Shown here in pieces: positions 48,026 through 60,131 of a DNA stretch of 64,000 nucleotides. Made by a program: the position numbers and the translations under genes. The DNA comes from Piper betle. Lineage: Eukaryota > Streptophyta > Magnoliopsida > Piperales > Piperaceae. How positions within the stretch are numbered: the stretch's first letter is position 1; the number at the start of each line of letters is the position of its first letter. The stretch spans positions 1 through 64,000 of the forward strand of contig JAURVB010003594.1 in NCBI GenBank assembly GCA_033002965.1. The letters are read 5' to 3'. Below the pieces are notes generated by a model. The model ran no database searches. It was not told the origin of the DNA and saw only the letters and a list, made by a program, of their open reading frames with translations.

Positions 48026-49033
48026 GGCTTGGGTAGGGCTTATATAATAGTATTTCTAGAACTTATCATTCAAAAACCATCAAGGGGTCTCAATCTTGAA
48101 GTTTTGTTACACTTGTGAAAAACATGGCTAAATAGCCCGATATTGGAGGAATTTGATAAAATGTCGTCGATGCCGTCCTACATCTAAAACACGGCTAAAC
48201 TTATACTTAAGGAGTCAAGCAGAAGAGAAGCAAAGAAGTCCTACGGACTTGGTTGAACGAAGCTTCACGTCCTAAGTCAACAAGCTCACCCACATTTCTT
48301 AGCACAAAGATGGAACCAAATCAGACTCGGATCATACGACACATATATCGAGGCAAAGCCTCTACACATGTATAACATATATAAGACACTTAATTATCTT
48401 AATTATATGATTAATGAAGTGTTAAACCTTAGTGGGTGACTTAATTATTGTTTAAGGATGTATGTACATTTAGTTTGAAATGTTTAATTTCTAGGGTTTA
48501 ATCAAATGGGTTACCAAAAAAATTTTAAGATGGGCCAAAAGATGTTTAAATGGGCTGAAATTTGGACCAGTAGGCCCTGACACTCTAAGAGTTAGGTGAA
48601 CATTTTACCAAGTGCCAGCCTATGGGCTAACATGGTAAATAAGGCCCACTAAGGTCGGGCATAAGGTGCTAGGAAGTATACTTGGATCGCATACCAATTT
48701 TGCTAATGGTTATTCATGAGCTTGGAGACTCCAAATGAGTCTAAATCAGTGGGTGTAGATAGCCAACACCATGGTCTTATGGTGTAGATAACCAACACCA
48801 TGGTCTTGAGTCCTATATAATTTTACATCCAAAATCTAAGTAGTTGGACCTAAGGGGACTCGGAAATGGGGGATATTGGCTAGGTCATTTCTAGAGCTAG
48901 GAGGACCTAATAGGCTTGGAAAAATCCTTACTCGTAAACCATTAGACCAAATTATCCCAAATTTGGATATGATGCTACTAGAGTACAACCTACCGTGTTT
49001 GATAGAATTCATCCAAATCCACCACCATTTGAC
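48026..49033. other. Stretch between the two hAT elements
   Basis: Probably part of the decayed LTR remnant. It contains a short tandem duplication at about 48749-48812 (GGTGTAGATA(G/A)CCAACACC plus ATGGTCTT, twice). No gene seen. Confidence 0.4.
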
Positions 49034-50554
49034 TAGGGGTGGGCATGGACGTCCGAATGTCCGTGTCCGACCGACGTCCGAAGTATGTCCGACCGAATAT
49101 GACCGACCAAATTTGACCGAATTAAAACAAACCAAACATGGACATTTTTTTGTCCGACCGAATGACCGACTGAATGTCCGATATTTTATATCAATAAAAT
49201 AATGCATTTAACATTTTTAATGCTAATATTATATTTTATGAAAATTACAAAATATAATATACAATAAAATTGTGGTTGCAAGTTACACATTTTTTTTCTT
49301 TTTCATAAATTCAAAGACAATCTTACGTAATTGTTCTCCTAAAAACTATCACAAATTGTAGTTGCAAGTTACTAACTCACCTTCTAAATCCTTCATGTTT
49401 CACAATTGAAAGTAAATACTAATGTAAGATAATTGCTTCGGCTAACTATAATCTTCTTCTTCCTTAATCAAATTTCCAAACTTTTATTTTATTTTCTCTA
49501 TCTTTTTCACTCTCATCTTGAAAATTTGTTGCCCAATATCACCACTTATGTTTTTTATCCTCTTTATTTTGAAATTATGACATTTCCCTTCAATATGCCT
49601 CCATAAATAAGCAGTTCCATAGTTTCTTGCTCCCTCAAATTTTTTTCACAGCAATGACAAATAACAGATGTTCAATTTTTTTCATATTTTTTATCAAAAT
49701 AGGCACATATATTGGATGTCATTTTCCTCTTTTTGATAATGAACCATCTATAAATTCTACTCCTTTAGCAATCAACTTTTTTTATCTTTTCAACCTCCAC
49801 TTTACTCATTTACATTTAGTAAAAAATTTATATGATCCATCTCTCAAAAAAATATATCAATTTGTATTTAATATTTATTCCCTTCAAGATGCAAGTTTCC
49901 TTCACCAAATAATTACACAAATTTTTATAATTCAAACTCTACTCAGTTTCGTCGTTATAATTTTGTTTTGCATTATATTTAATTATAAATAATGACTAAC
50001 TTAATAATTATTAACTTTATAAATATTTTTAAAATATAAAATAATCAACATGGCGGTAAAGAGCGGCAGTTCGGCGGAGGCAGAGGGCGGCGGTCCGGCG
50101 GAGGTAGGCGGTGGCAAAGGCAGGCGGCGGAGGCAGGGCAGCGGAGGCAGGCGGTGGCGGAGTAGAGGCGGTGGCGGAGGTCAGGGTAGGGCGGCGACAG
50201 GAGGAAAGGGGAGGGCGGCGGAGGGCGGGAGGAGGCAGGAGGAGGGTGGGGGAGGGCGGCAGAGGTCGGGGGAGGGCGTGACCGGGGGAGGGCGGCGGAG
50301 GTCGGGAGGGCATGGGAGGGTGGCGAAAGAGGGCTGCGGGGGAGGGCGGTGGTGGCGGCGGCGGAGGAGGATTATATTGGTAAGTAGGGTTAGGGTTAAT
50401 AATTAGGGTATAATTTCGGACCGTCTACGGACGTTGTCTGGGCCCGACGGACAAGTCAGACATTAATTCGGTCGGACAAGTTTTGTCCTAAAAAATTTCG
50501 GACGGACGCGGACAATAATTTGTCCGACGTTTCTCCGTCCGATGCCCACCCCTA
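49034..50554. mobile_element. Non-autonomous hAT element 2, 1,521 bp, GC-rich core
   Basis: Perfect 8-bp target duplication CATTTGAC at 49026-49033 and 50555-50562. Terminal inverted repeat TAGGGGTGGGCAT at both ends, a typical plant hAT terminus. Subterminal GTCCGACCGAA / GTCCGACG / CGGACGGACG words occur in both orientations. The middle part is AT-rich without transposase homology. A G-rich tract at 50050-50370 is built from GGCGGCGGAGG(C)AGG-like words. The 118-codon Gly/Arg frame over that tract is not called as a gene. Confidence 0.92.
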
Positions 50555-50562
50555 CATTTGAC

Positions 50563-52875
50563 TATGTTTTTGGATATTACATCCAGAATCAAGAAACTAA
50601 GGCTTTCAACCTGCATTCCTACATTGTTTGGAACACCGAGCAAATTAACCAATTATATAATTTTTATTAAATCCAAAAAATGAAAAAATATTTTAGACAT
50701 TTACGGAGTCATTAAATATTTTTTAAAGATTTTATTAACATCTTTTATGTAGCTCACTATGAAGCACAATCTTTCATGTAGCATGACAATATAATCCTAT
50801 AACACAACATACACATTACAACATTAGGGGTTTTTTCATGCCCTTTAGGTAACTCCATTAGTTTAAATATTTTTCATAGACAATCCAACATACACACAGA
50901 CAACCATGCAAAGTATTGACCTCAAAAGCTTATCACACAAGGGAGTAAAAATTTAGAAAAAGGCAGAATCACAGGGATCATGAAGGCTATCATCTTTCAC
51001 GAAGTTTGGATCCATTTCATGCATTTAGATACCATATCACACGGAGAGATCAGTAGAAAACATGTATATTTATGAGTGATGAGTGCAAAAAAATAAAAAT
51101 CATGCAAATAGGGTGTCTACAACAAAAGTTATAATTTTTTTGGTGAAATAGTGCAAGAACATGATGGTAGTACACTTAAAAATACAAAAATATTTTTATC
51201 TATGTTTAAATGCAATGATTCCAAGTCATACATACTCCTAGCGAGCATATCTATATGGAAAAAATATCACAAAAAATATAACACAATACACAAGCATGCA
51301 AATAGCAACACACAAACACGTAGAGAGACCAAGGTGAGACCTTCACCTCAAAGGAGACTAAAGGGAGGTCTCTTGTGGCTTCCTACCCTACAACGCACTA
51401 CCTTAGGTGGTTAGGATAGGTTAGGAGGAGCATAGGAGGGGCTGGGGATGCCAAGGAGGAAGGGAGCAGCAAAGGGGAAACAAGAGCAAAATAGTTGAAA
51501 AGTTTGGAACTCAACTTCTACTTATAGGCAAAAATCCAGGGCCAGAGCAAGGGTGCCTTTACTGTGCACTCTAGCAAGCCAGACCACGGAAAACAAAAAA
51601 ATTTGAAGGCACTAGCTGATTGTATGAACTAGGGGGCACGCCAACTCAGGTCAAACCGGAAGGCGCAAGGGCACTCGACAACATTGTATTGGAAGGAAAA
51701 AGGGAGAATTTCAAATTTTTGGGTGCAAGGACGCTTGGCAAGTGCCTTTGTGTCCTAATCTAAAACATTAACCCTAATGTAGCAAGTGCAAGGGTGTTGG
51801 GACAACGCCTTTATGCCAAATGCAGAACTCATGCACTTAGGATTTTCACCCTAAGGCAATTGGGGCTACCTCGGGAATTGTGTAGTAAGGTTCCGTTGGT
51901 GTAATCAGCCCAAAGTGCAAATTAATGAGACTAACTTATCTCTTCAAAAGTGGTTAACTAAGTTTGAAGATATTACTTAGGCTCATTACATTGCACTTTG
52001 GGTTAAGTCGTTACCGATGGTATCGGAGCAGCATGGTTCTATATTCGATGATGGTCAAGATTAAGGATGTTGGATAGGCTACTGGCCACAAGCCAAAAGT
52101 CACCTAGACTGGGGCTAATAACAGGCTGAGTGTAGGAATTTTGAGGCTGAAATTTTCTAAAGTGGATAGATTGTAAGATCCATCAACTTAATCTTCATAT
52201 TTAATACCTACTGCGATAAGATCCTATTTATTAGTAAGAATGAACTATAGATCTTCAACTTGATTAACTAATTTTGAAGAAATAACTTAGGCCCTATTTT
52301 GTAATGGGCTAGGTTGTTACAACTATGGCTAAGATTGATCAAGAGGGTTATGAATACGTAACAAGAACAACTTTAGATACGTGAAGGACTCAGCCCTAAC
52401 CTCTAATTAGACTCCACTCCTCCGAACCAAAAATAAAAAGATTGAACATGTAGCATCCAACAGGGTACCAAAGCTAAATGAAGCTAGAGTAGGGCAACCA
52501 TATAGCATTCCATACACGAATCACGACAATAAGGATCATATCCTATTAATCCGATTCGGGTAACTACCGAATTAACTAGAAAACCTTCAAGCAAATGGCC
52601 CGAGTTTTACACAAACTCTACAGATGACTCCATAGAGACCAATTTTATAATTGACTCCCCAAGTCAAGTGGCCCACAATGCTACATCTCTTCTAAGAATA
52701 GGAACTTTTATCATGACTTCTACTTATTGCATACCTTGATCTACTACAGTACAAATATCATTTCCCATCATGGTTTGGGTTGCAAATGGTGTCCCGCTTT
52801 TGGTGCCCTTGAATCCACAAGTACGGGTGGAGGACCAAGAAGTGACTCGACCTCGAAGTTATCAAAAAAATTTTT
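50563..52875. other. Remainder of the LTR remnant and spacer
   Basis: No gene recognised. It includes the primer-binding-like site at 52018-52029 described under the LTR remnant, and degenerate text containing TGCAAGG(G/A)(C/T)G words at 51.7-51.8 kb. Confidence 0.35.
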
Positions 52876-52879
52876 TTTA

Positions 52880-53105
52880 TAGATTGGTTAAATCAATATT
52901 TTAAAGTGATATAAATTATATATTTAGTAATTTCAAGCGCCGAAATATTAATATATACTAATTTCATATAATTATTTATTTTATAATTAAAATTTTAATA
53001 TAAATAACTATGAGTCAATTTAGAATCAATTCTAAATAGACTCTACTTCATGACATGTCAAGTCAAATTTAAGTTTCTAGTTTTTGAACTATGATTCTAT
53101 GTGAC
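52880..53105 (+). repeat. Dispersed AT-rich repeat, copy 3
   Basis: Same family and orientation as 34.34-34.56 kb and inverted relative to 610-720. The words TACTAATTTCATATAAT, ATAACTATGAGTCAATTT and ATGACATGTCAAGTC have counterparts in the other copies. Confidence 0.65.
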
Positions 53106-54650
53106 TTGTGTCAAGCTCAACTAGACCATTTTGTAAAATTTTAGCTTATTCAAATATCATTAGTATTGAGTTTCCAAGAAGTAAGGCAACATGAACTACC
53201 ACTTATATTTTCTCAAGATCTGTCATTTATTAAGGTATCAAAATTTGGTGAAGCGAAAGAGTTGAAAAAGGATATTGTCGATGAAGTGATTTTCCACAGC
53301 TTGGCCCCTATGGGCTTTTTATCAGCACATGTTTGGGCTTGGAGGCGCTGGGTTTAGGCTTGGTCATTAAGGGGCTTCAAGCCCACATCTAAAACAAACA
53401 CCTGCAGTGATGCTCCAGTTTTGAAGGCCCATTATATCATCTCTGAATCATGATCCTTCATTATATCTGATCCTTATTATAAATTAGAAAAATAAGCAAT
53501 AAGAATTTCACTTTGGCTATAATATAATATCTAAATCATGAATTCGTCGGATGGCACTGATCTAAACATGTGCGAAGTCAATTGAATTAGAATTGGATTG
53601 TGATTTCCTGATTTCGTTTCAAAACAAATCGAATCACTTATCTTGTCATGCGCCAAGTCGATTGTACACTAGAGCAAAGTTGACTGAGATAAGTATTAGA
53701 TGTGAGGCTAAAATTTTATATTTCACTTACCTTAAAAAAACTCCGTCGTCAAAAATATTTATTATGCTTCATAAGCCTTATCTGTATGTTTAAACAGTCC
53801 CCTATTATCCAAGGGTTGACGTTGACCCTCGTTATTCAACACAATTCCGTAGTGGCTTAGATATCATTTGTAATAATTTATGGGCCTAATCACTCCTTCC
53901 AAAGTGATTAACTGAAATTAAAAGACAAAAACACATTTTTACTAATATATTGAATTTTACCCAATAAATAATGATATTAAGTGTGGGACTAACTAACTAT
54001 TTGGGGACTCTTGTAGCTCCCTCTAACCCATTGAGGCCATAAAAGCATTTGCATTGAAGGTGTACATATGAGTGTTACGAATCTAAGAGTCATCATATGG
54101 AAAGATGGTCACCTTAGTTCTTACCTCTTTCCGTGTTTCTGAGAAACTTGTGCTCAAACAAGATATGGAAGTACCTCACTTGAGAACAATCAAATATACA
54201 AGCAGTTACTCTACCGCTGGTTTTCAACCTGCAAGCTTTATTAACTTGACGTAAGTGCAAGAAAAGGAACTGTAAAAATGCCAATAATGCTTACTTTCCA
54301 AAGAGATCTAACAAATGGACAGTTGCAAGATTCAATGCAAACACAAAATTCTGTTTTCTGAGATTTGGCCGTGATCAAATGCTACATTAAAATCTCAAGG
54401 GTAATTCTTGACAAGAGTCGCCTTCTAAACGTGGCTTCTGCGCATTCAACACAGTAGCCATGAAGTGGGAAAACCATTGAAGCATTCTCAAACAGCAAAA
54501 CATAAAATGATGCTCTTGAGTCTCCAGTAGCTATTTATTATCAAATGTAACCATTACAATGATACTTAGATTCAATCAACCAGTCGCATAGAGCATTACC
54601 AGCAGCACATTTATATACTATTTGAACAATTTATACATAATGTACTGCAG
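53106..54650. other. Spacer 3' of the cathepsin B gene
   Basis: An open frame at 53166-53357 (begins MSFQEVRQHELPLIFSQDLS) was inspected and not recognised. Bases near 54500-54650 are the probable 3' UTR of the minus-strand protease gene. Confidence 0.4.
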
Positions 54651-57600
54651 TTAGAAGGCCACATCTTCAACAGGATTTTCATTGACATTCTTTGTAATCA
54701 AGTTCTTGGTAGACGGCAAGCCAGCAACAACTTCGTCTTCAATTCCACATTCATTTGTTCCTCTCTTGATCATGAAATAGCCATCCTGGTAAATATGGTC
54801 ACATGTATCACGTCAGTATCAGCTAAACCAGTTGCAAGTTTTTAGTTGTTAACCTATCATAGAGGTATTAACATACATCACCCCAACTTCTATTCCACTG
54901 GTTTGCAAGAAGCTGTATGAAAGAAGGTAAAAATTAGCTTTCAGGGTTTACAGGGAATGACAGATCCTGGCTACTAAAATATCACATTAAGATACAGACC
55001 CAATAATCGGTTCCATCTTCACTGGTGCCCCAGCCAATTAACTTCACAGCATGACCACCCATGACACCCCCAGTTATATGCTGATAAACACCAGATTTGT
55101 AGTGCGCAAAATCCTGTAAAAACAAAGAATGTAAGTTGTAACCGTAACACCAAGATTTCAAGACTCAAGTATAGAATATGGCTATACTGTAAATCAATCT
55201 AAAAAATATTTGATAATGGCAAACAGTAAGGGTAAAACTTGGATTGGGGACGCAAAACATGTAGATTTTACTGTTCTGTACTACATTTCCAACTAATAAG
55301 CAATTTGAATATAAGAAAACATGAGAAAAAAATCTTAAAAATATCTGAATATATTTGTAGAATAAGAAATGGACGTGTATTTGCATTTTAACAGAGTTCA
55401 AACAATAATGGATACGTATTTTAAAAGTAAGAAATAATACTAGATGCAGAAATAAAATGTTTAGTAACCTTTTGACTTCTATGATATTGGTATGCATTGT
55501 TGATTCTATTTAATAGAGAGAAAGACATTTAGTTAACCTGATAAACTGTGAATGCAACCTCCACAGGTCCATTGGTGTAGACTTCTGCCATGATATCATG
55601 TTGATTAGAACTAATTCCGTATGTGCTAGCACTGTAGTGTTTGGACTCTGCCCACAGCTGGTTCTTCACTTTGCACTTTCTTTCGCATTCAGGGGTTGGA
55701 TACAATGGTTCACAACCAGGGTGAGCACAGCCAATTTCATCAAAGTACGGAGAACACTGCCAATATCCATGAGTATTTATCATAAATTATACCCGTGATA
55801 AAGAAAAAAAATAGTATGAAAATATCAATCTCCAAAGGTTGACCACGAAATTGGATGTAAAACAAGTAGAACTTTGTAAACATATCAAAATTAAACAATT
55901 TCTGGCTCTAATAAATTTGTTTTCACTACTTAATACATACATATTGAAAAAGCAAATATAATAAGTCTTCAGCAATGACCGTCATATACTTGAATATAAT
56001 CGGAAACCACAAATCAAGAATCAAAAAAGTTTTAGAAGAAACATTATATATGCGTAATATAATCATAGATTCTGAGATAATAAATGAAATGTGAATTACA
56101 GTCATAGAGAAAGGATATTATGAAAAAGTTTAACAAGAATTAGGAAGATCACCTCGTCAGTGACGACTCCATCAACTTCAAAATACTTCCAAGCGCGGTA
56201 GGGATATCCACCATCACAGCCATCACCACACATAAAACCACAACATGCTAAGAGGTCGTTGACAGAAAGTGTTATGTTCTGCAACATGAACATATTGCCT
56301 CAGAAAATGTATTTCCAACAGAGAAGCATCTTCACCTTAGATATTTTCATTGAAAAGTAGACAAAGTTCGAAGTATTAGAAGAAACCATGTTGAAATGAA
56401 TGCAGAATCGATCAGAGAGTGACTCCACAGCACCAAAAGCCCAGCAAGAACCACAATGTCCCTGAAGATTAGACATAGTTCTGTTGTTACTACATGAGGC
56501 ATGTTTTTTCTTGGAATTTGATAGGTTTTGAATCGAAGTAGGGGTGGATTTTTTGATCCAAAATCTATTGTAATTGGTGCCCAAATCGAAGTTGTAAGGG
56601 TTGATTTAGATCTAAATGAGAGACGTAAATCTTTAGGGTAGCATACCTGATCTATTTCAGGTATGCAAAAATATGACAATAACAAAAACAGAAGTAGGAG
56701 AAGATAGCATACCTGATCTATATTTCAGGGAGAGCAAAATGACAAGAGATATTGGCAGGAGAAATTAATTAGTTAGTCTCAGCTTATATATGTTTGGCAA
56801 CTCATAAATTTATGCCAATATAAAAAGACAACTGACCAAGTATTGTTCCAATAGAACTGCATTGTGCCCATTTTGCTCTCGCATCAAACTGTTTTGGCAG
56901 TCCAAGTGATCTGGGATATCTTTTTATTGGAATGGACTTTAAAACACTTCGAGGAGTTGGTTTGGCTCCAAGCAAATGCTTGAACTGCTCAACCTGCAGA
57001 GAAGTTCATGTTTTTTAGGAATTCATTTATTTACAACTATAACAAGTAACCTATCACCTGCTAGAGTACTACCGTATAATTGGAGAAGCGGGGATTAGAG
57101 GCAGCTTTCCATCCGGCTTTGGGATTGTTGTTGATTTCATGTACAATTGAGTCCTGCATTCAAAAAAATTAAGAACCAGGCTTAAATCATCTGAATCATG
57201 CTGCAAAGTAGAAATTCTTAAATAAGTTTAGGCCTGCTAGCACAATTTTTTCTAAAATAAATCACCTTGAGCACTTTTGGTGCACTTGTTGAATCAGGTA
57301 TAGGTTTCACTGCTGCAACCTGAATTTAAAAAGTACAGAGACAAAATAATTGAAATATATAAATGAAGTGCACGAGCTTTGCATACAACTTTTACCATTT
57401 CTACATTACGCCTTTATTCCCTAATTATGTTAGCAGGCAAAACTCTTCATTTTTTTTCAAACACAATGAATAGTTCGAAAACCCCAAACCATAAATTTCC
57501 ACTGCCACAATTATTTTTTTCACCCCAAACTGACTTTCTGTTTCATCAAAAGCAAAATTAGGAGCAGCATAAAGTACATGTCAACATAAGATAGCTAGTA

Positions 57601-59871
57601 ATGCAAAATCACAGTTTTTGTGACTTTAAAGTCATAATTTTTTGGACTCGAGCATACAAGTTAAAAATCTTAAGTTTTAAGATATCAAGATAGAAAACTA
57701 TTAAAAAATGTTTGAATAAATACTTAACACAAAAGGCATGATACTTTGGCAAGAAAAAACTGAACCAAACCAAGGATCAGGATAGAACCAGTCTTTCTTA
57801 GTCTACTGCACTCTTATCACATATTAGTTGAACTTCAAGCTACTTCTCTAATTACCAGCAACGCACAGTATGAATTACATGCACAAGTGCAGAGAAATCA
57901 AATTGAATGGTTGCAAAATCTATGAATAAACAACAGAAGGCAACAAGTGAAATGACAGCACATGAAGCCATTCTTACTTTAACCAAACTTTGTAATTGGT
58001 TATTTATATAACCACCCCTTATCGAACAATACATCTTAAAAAGAAGCTATAATTAATCATCCCTGCCCAAGCCACAAGTTTTCAATGAGACAAACAACAA
58101 GGAAAACAAGAAGACCACAAATAAAAAGTTACGAATTCCACCAAAACCTTACTCCCCAAATGAATTTGTTGACAAATCATATCTGGAGCAGAAAGTTCGA
58201 GCAGCAACTCAAAATGAAACAAGATAAACAATTGTTCCCACAAATTGTTTGTTGTTTGAACACAGAAAGACAAGTCAAAGCTTCAATCAAAAGCTGGAAA
58301 TTGCATAGAAATAAAATTAACTTGTAGAATCTAACAACAATTACACTACTATCACATATTAGTCGACCTTTAAGCTACTGCTCAAATTCCCAGCAGTGCA
58401 CAGTATGAATTACATGCACAAGTGCAGACAAAACAAATTGTATGGTTGCACAATCCATGAACAAACAACAGATGGTGACAAGTGAAATGACATCATATGG
58501 AGCCTAGTATTCTCACTTTAACCAGATTTGGTAATTGGTTATTTTTGTCACCATCACTTATAGAACAAAACATCAAATAAGCTATAATTAATCATCCTGC
58601 CCAAGCCACTAGTTTCCAATGAGACGAACAACAACAAAAACAAGAAGACAACCAATAAAAGGTCAAGAATTCTGCTGAAACCTAACTCCCCGATTGATTT
58701 CGTTGACAAATCATATCTGGAGCCGAAAGTTTAAGAATCAGCTCAAAACAAAGATGCATCAACAATGGTTATCACAAATTGCTGTTTGAACATAGAGAGA
58801 CAACAAGTCAGAGCTGCAATCAAGAGATGGAAATTGTTTAAAAATCTAATTCTCAGCAGTAGGCAGATAACTAAAAAACACACTTCAAAATCTAATCGCT
58901 CATCAGAATCCAACAATAATTAATCTGAACTGATACTTTTTTTAGAACATGTGAAAAAACCAGCTTACAAGTGGAAGTCCAAAGCTACAAATAGGACCAT
59001 TATCAGATAACCAAAAATTGTTCAACATCTGATTGACGTAGTATAATCTAACAACAATTTATCTGGACTTAAGACTTTAACAACATAAATAAACAAGCCA
59101 ATCTGAAAGTAGAAATCACTTCAAAAATTGACTTAAGAGAATCTAACAACAACCCATTAGAATCGAACACTTGAAAAAGCATTTGAACAAGTCAACCTAG
59201 AAGCAGGAGGCCAAAGCGTCAAGCACGATGAGAACTAGATAGCGTAATCTTACCACCAGCCATTTGAATCAATAACCGGTACAACATAAACAAGCAACCG
59301 AATCTACAAGCAGGACTAAACACCAAAGAGCTGAAAAACGCTTCAAAAACTTGTTAGTAATCGACTTAGCAGAATCTAGCATCTGATCGACTTCGCAGAA
59401 CCTAACAACAATTTATGCGAACTGAACACCTCCGCAACGTAAACATAAACAAACAAGCCCATCTGGCAGTACAAATCACTGGAAAATCTGAATGACTCTG
59501 AGAGTTAAGAGAATTTAACAACAACCCATTAGAATCGAACGCTTTAAAGAACACAAAATAAGTCAACCTAGAACCGTCGAGCAAGAAGACAACCAGGTAG
59601 CTAAAAAATCACTTAGAAAATTAATCTATGCAACCAGGCAGAATCTAACAACCACCCATTTGAATCCATAACGGGCACAACACAAACAAGCACCCAAAGA
59701 GCTACAAAAAAAAACTTCAAAACATAGTTGACTCAGCAGAAACTACCAACTACCCACGATTCGAAATGCACTGTAGTTGAAGGACGTAAGCAAGCAAACC
59801 TGCAAGTAAGAGGCCGAAGATAGAAGCAGGAGGAGAAGCAGAGAAGGGAGATGCGGCATAGTGGTAGCCAT
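54651..59871 (-). CDS. Cathepsin B-like cysteine protease (papain family C1A)
   Basis: Vacuolar/secretory papain-family protease. Ten exons (minus): 59800-59871, 57266-57319, 57073-57153, 56832-56993, 56387-56461, 56153-56278, 55538-55756, 55000-55113, 54877-54912, 54651-54785 (TAA), total 357 residues, normal for plant cathepsin B. Residues 1-24 ([10 protein letters not shown] then seven Leu) are a signal peptide. A propeptide follows ([26 protein letters not shown]). The mature enzyme starts near [20 protein letters not shown]. Oxyanion Gln123, catalytic Cys129 (GHCGSCWAF), His284 ([11 protein letters not shown]) and Asn305 (LLANQW) are all present. Exon 7 ([20 protein letters not shown]) holds the occluding-loop region, lacking the paired His of animal cathepsin B. 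NIT at 149 may be glycosylated. Oddity: the exon 4 donor reads GGTCAG|TTGTC; one G seems missing from CAG|GTTGTC. All other junctions are canonical and in phase. Confidence 0.93.
57790..58840. repeat. ~540-bp tandem duplication in cathepsin B intron 1
   Basis: Copy 1 (about 57800-58310) and copy 2 (about 58340-58835) share collinear blocks: ATCACATATTAGT, CACAGTATGAATTACATGCA then CAAGTGCAGA, GCTATAATTAATCATCC, CTGCCCAAGCCAC, TTGACAAATCATATCTGGAG and TGGAAATTG. Divergence is moderate. The duplication enlarges the first intron without touching exons. Confidence 0.85.
59040..59730. repeat. Diverged ~365-bp tandem repeat in cathepsin B intron 1
   Basis: Blocks near 59085-59215 (AACAAGCC(A)ATCTG, AGAGAATCTAACAACAACCC, ATTAGAATCGAAC, AAGTCAACCTAGAA) recur near 59450-59580. 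AATCTAACAACAA words recur more widely. With the neighbouring 540-bp duplication, most of intron 1 consists of duplicated sequence. Confidence 0.65.
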
Positions 59872-60131
59872 GATTGCAGTTGGACAGGTAGGATGGTGGA
59901 AAACGTGTAGGAGCTTATAACTAGCTCATACGAAAGACATTATCATGTTGTCGCATTATTATAAGATGATTATCAGGAATTTTTAAAAAAACTTACAAGA
60001 TTATTAGATTCCGTGTTGGAAACGGAGATTCGGTGATAGATATTATGATCAACGATGATGACGAGTGGAGGAGGAGATTCACGCGGGAGAGGAAACAAAC
60101 CGTACACATTATTGTTGGCCTGAGTTAGGCG
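59872..60131. promoter_or_regulatory. Upstream region of the cathepsin B gene
   Basis: Sequence between the protease ATG and the hAT-like end at 60132. It must hold the 5' UTR and core promoter, but I see no single decisive motif. Assigned by position only. Confidence 0.35.

Larger units (their letters stand above)
45717..52309. mobile_element. Probable decayed LTR-retrotransposon remnant hosting two hAT insertions
   Basis: A TGTAATACCC start at 45717 resembles the 5' end of plant Ty3/gypsy-type LTRs. At 52018 TGGTATCGGAGC is one base from the tRNA-Met primer-binding motif TGGTATCAGAGC. The sequence just before it (GGTTAACTAAGTTTGAAGA ... ATTACTTAGGC ... GTTAAGTCGTTACC) recurs diverged at about 52261-52309 (GATTAACTAATTTTGAAGAA, ATAACTTAGGC, CTAGGTTGTTACA), as would a second LTR tail. 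No gag or pol reading frame remains. The extent is inferred, no target duplication was found, and two hAT elements account for about 2.5 kb of the length. Confidence 0.35.

Noticed and set aside
50029..50406. Gly/Arg-rich ORF on + and Pro/Ser-rich ORF on - strand
   Set aside because: Composition artefact of the G-rich core of hAT element 2.
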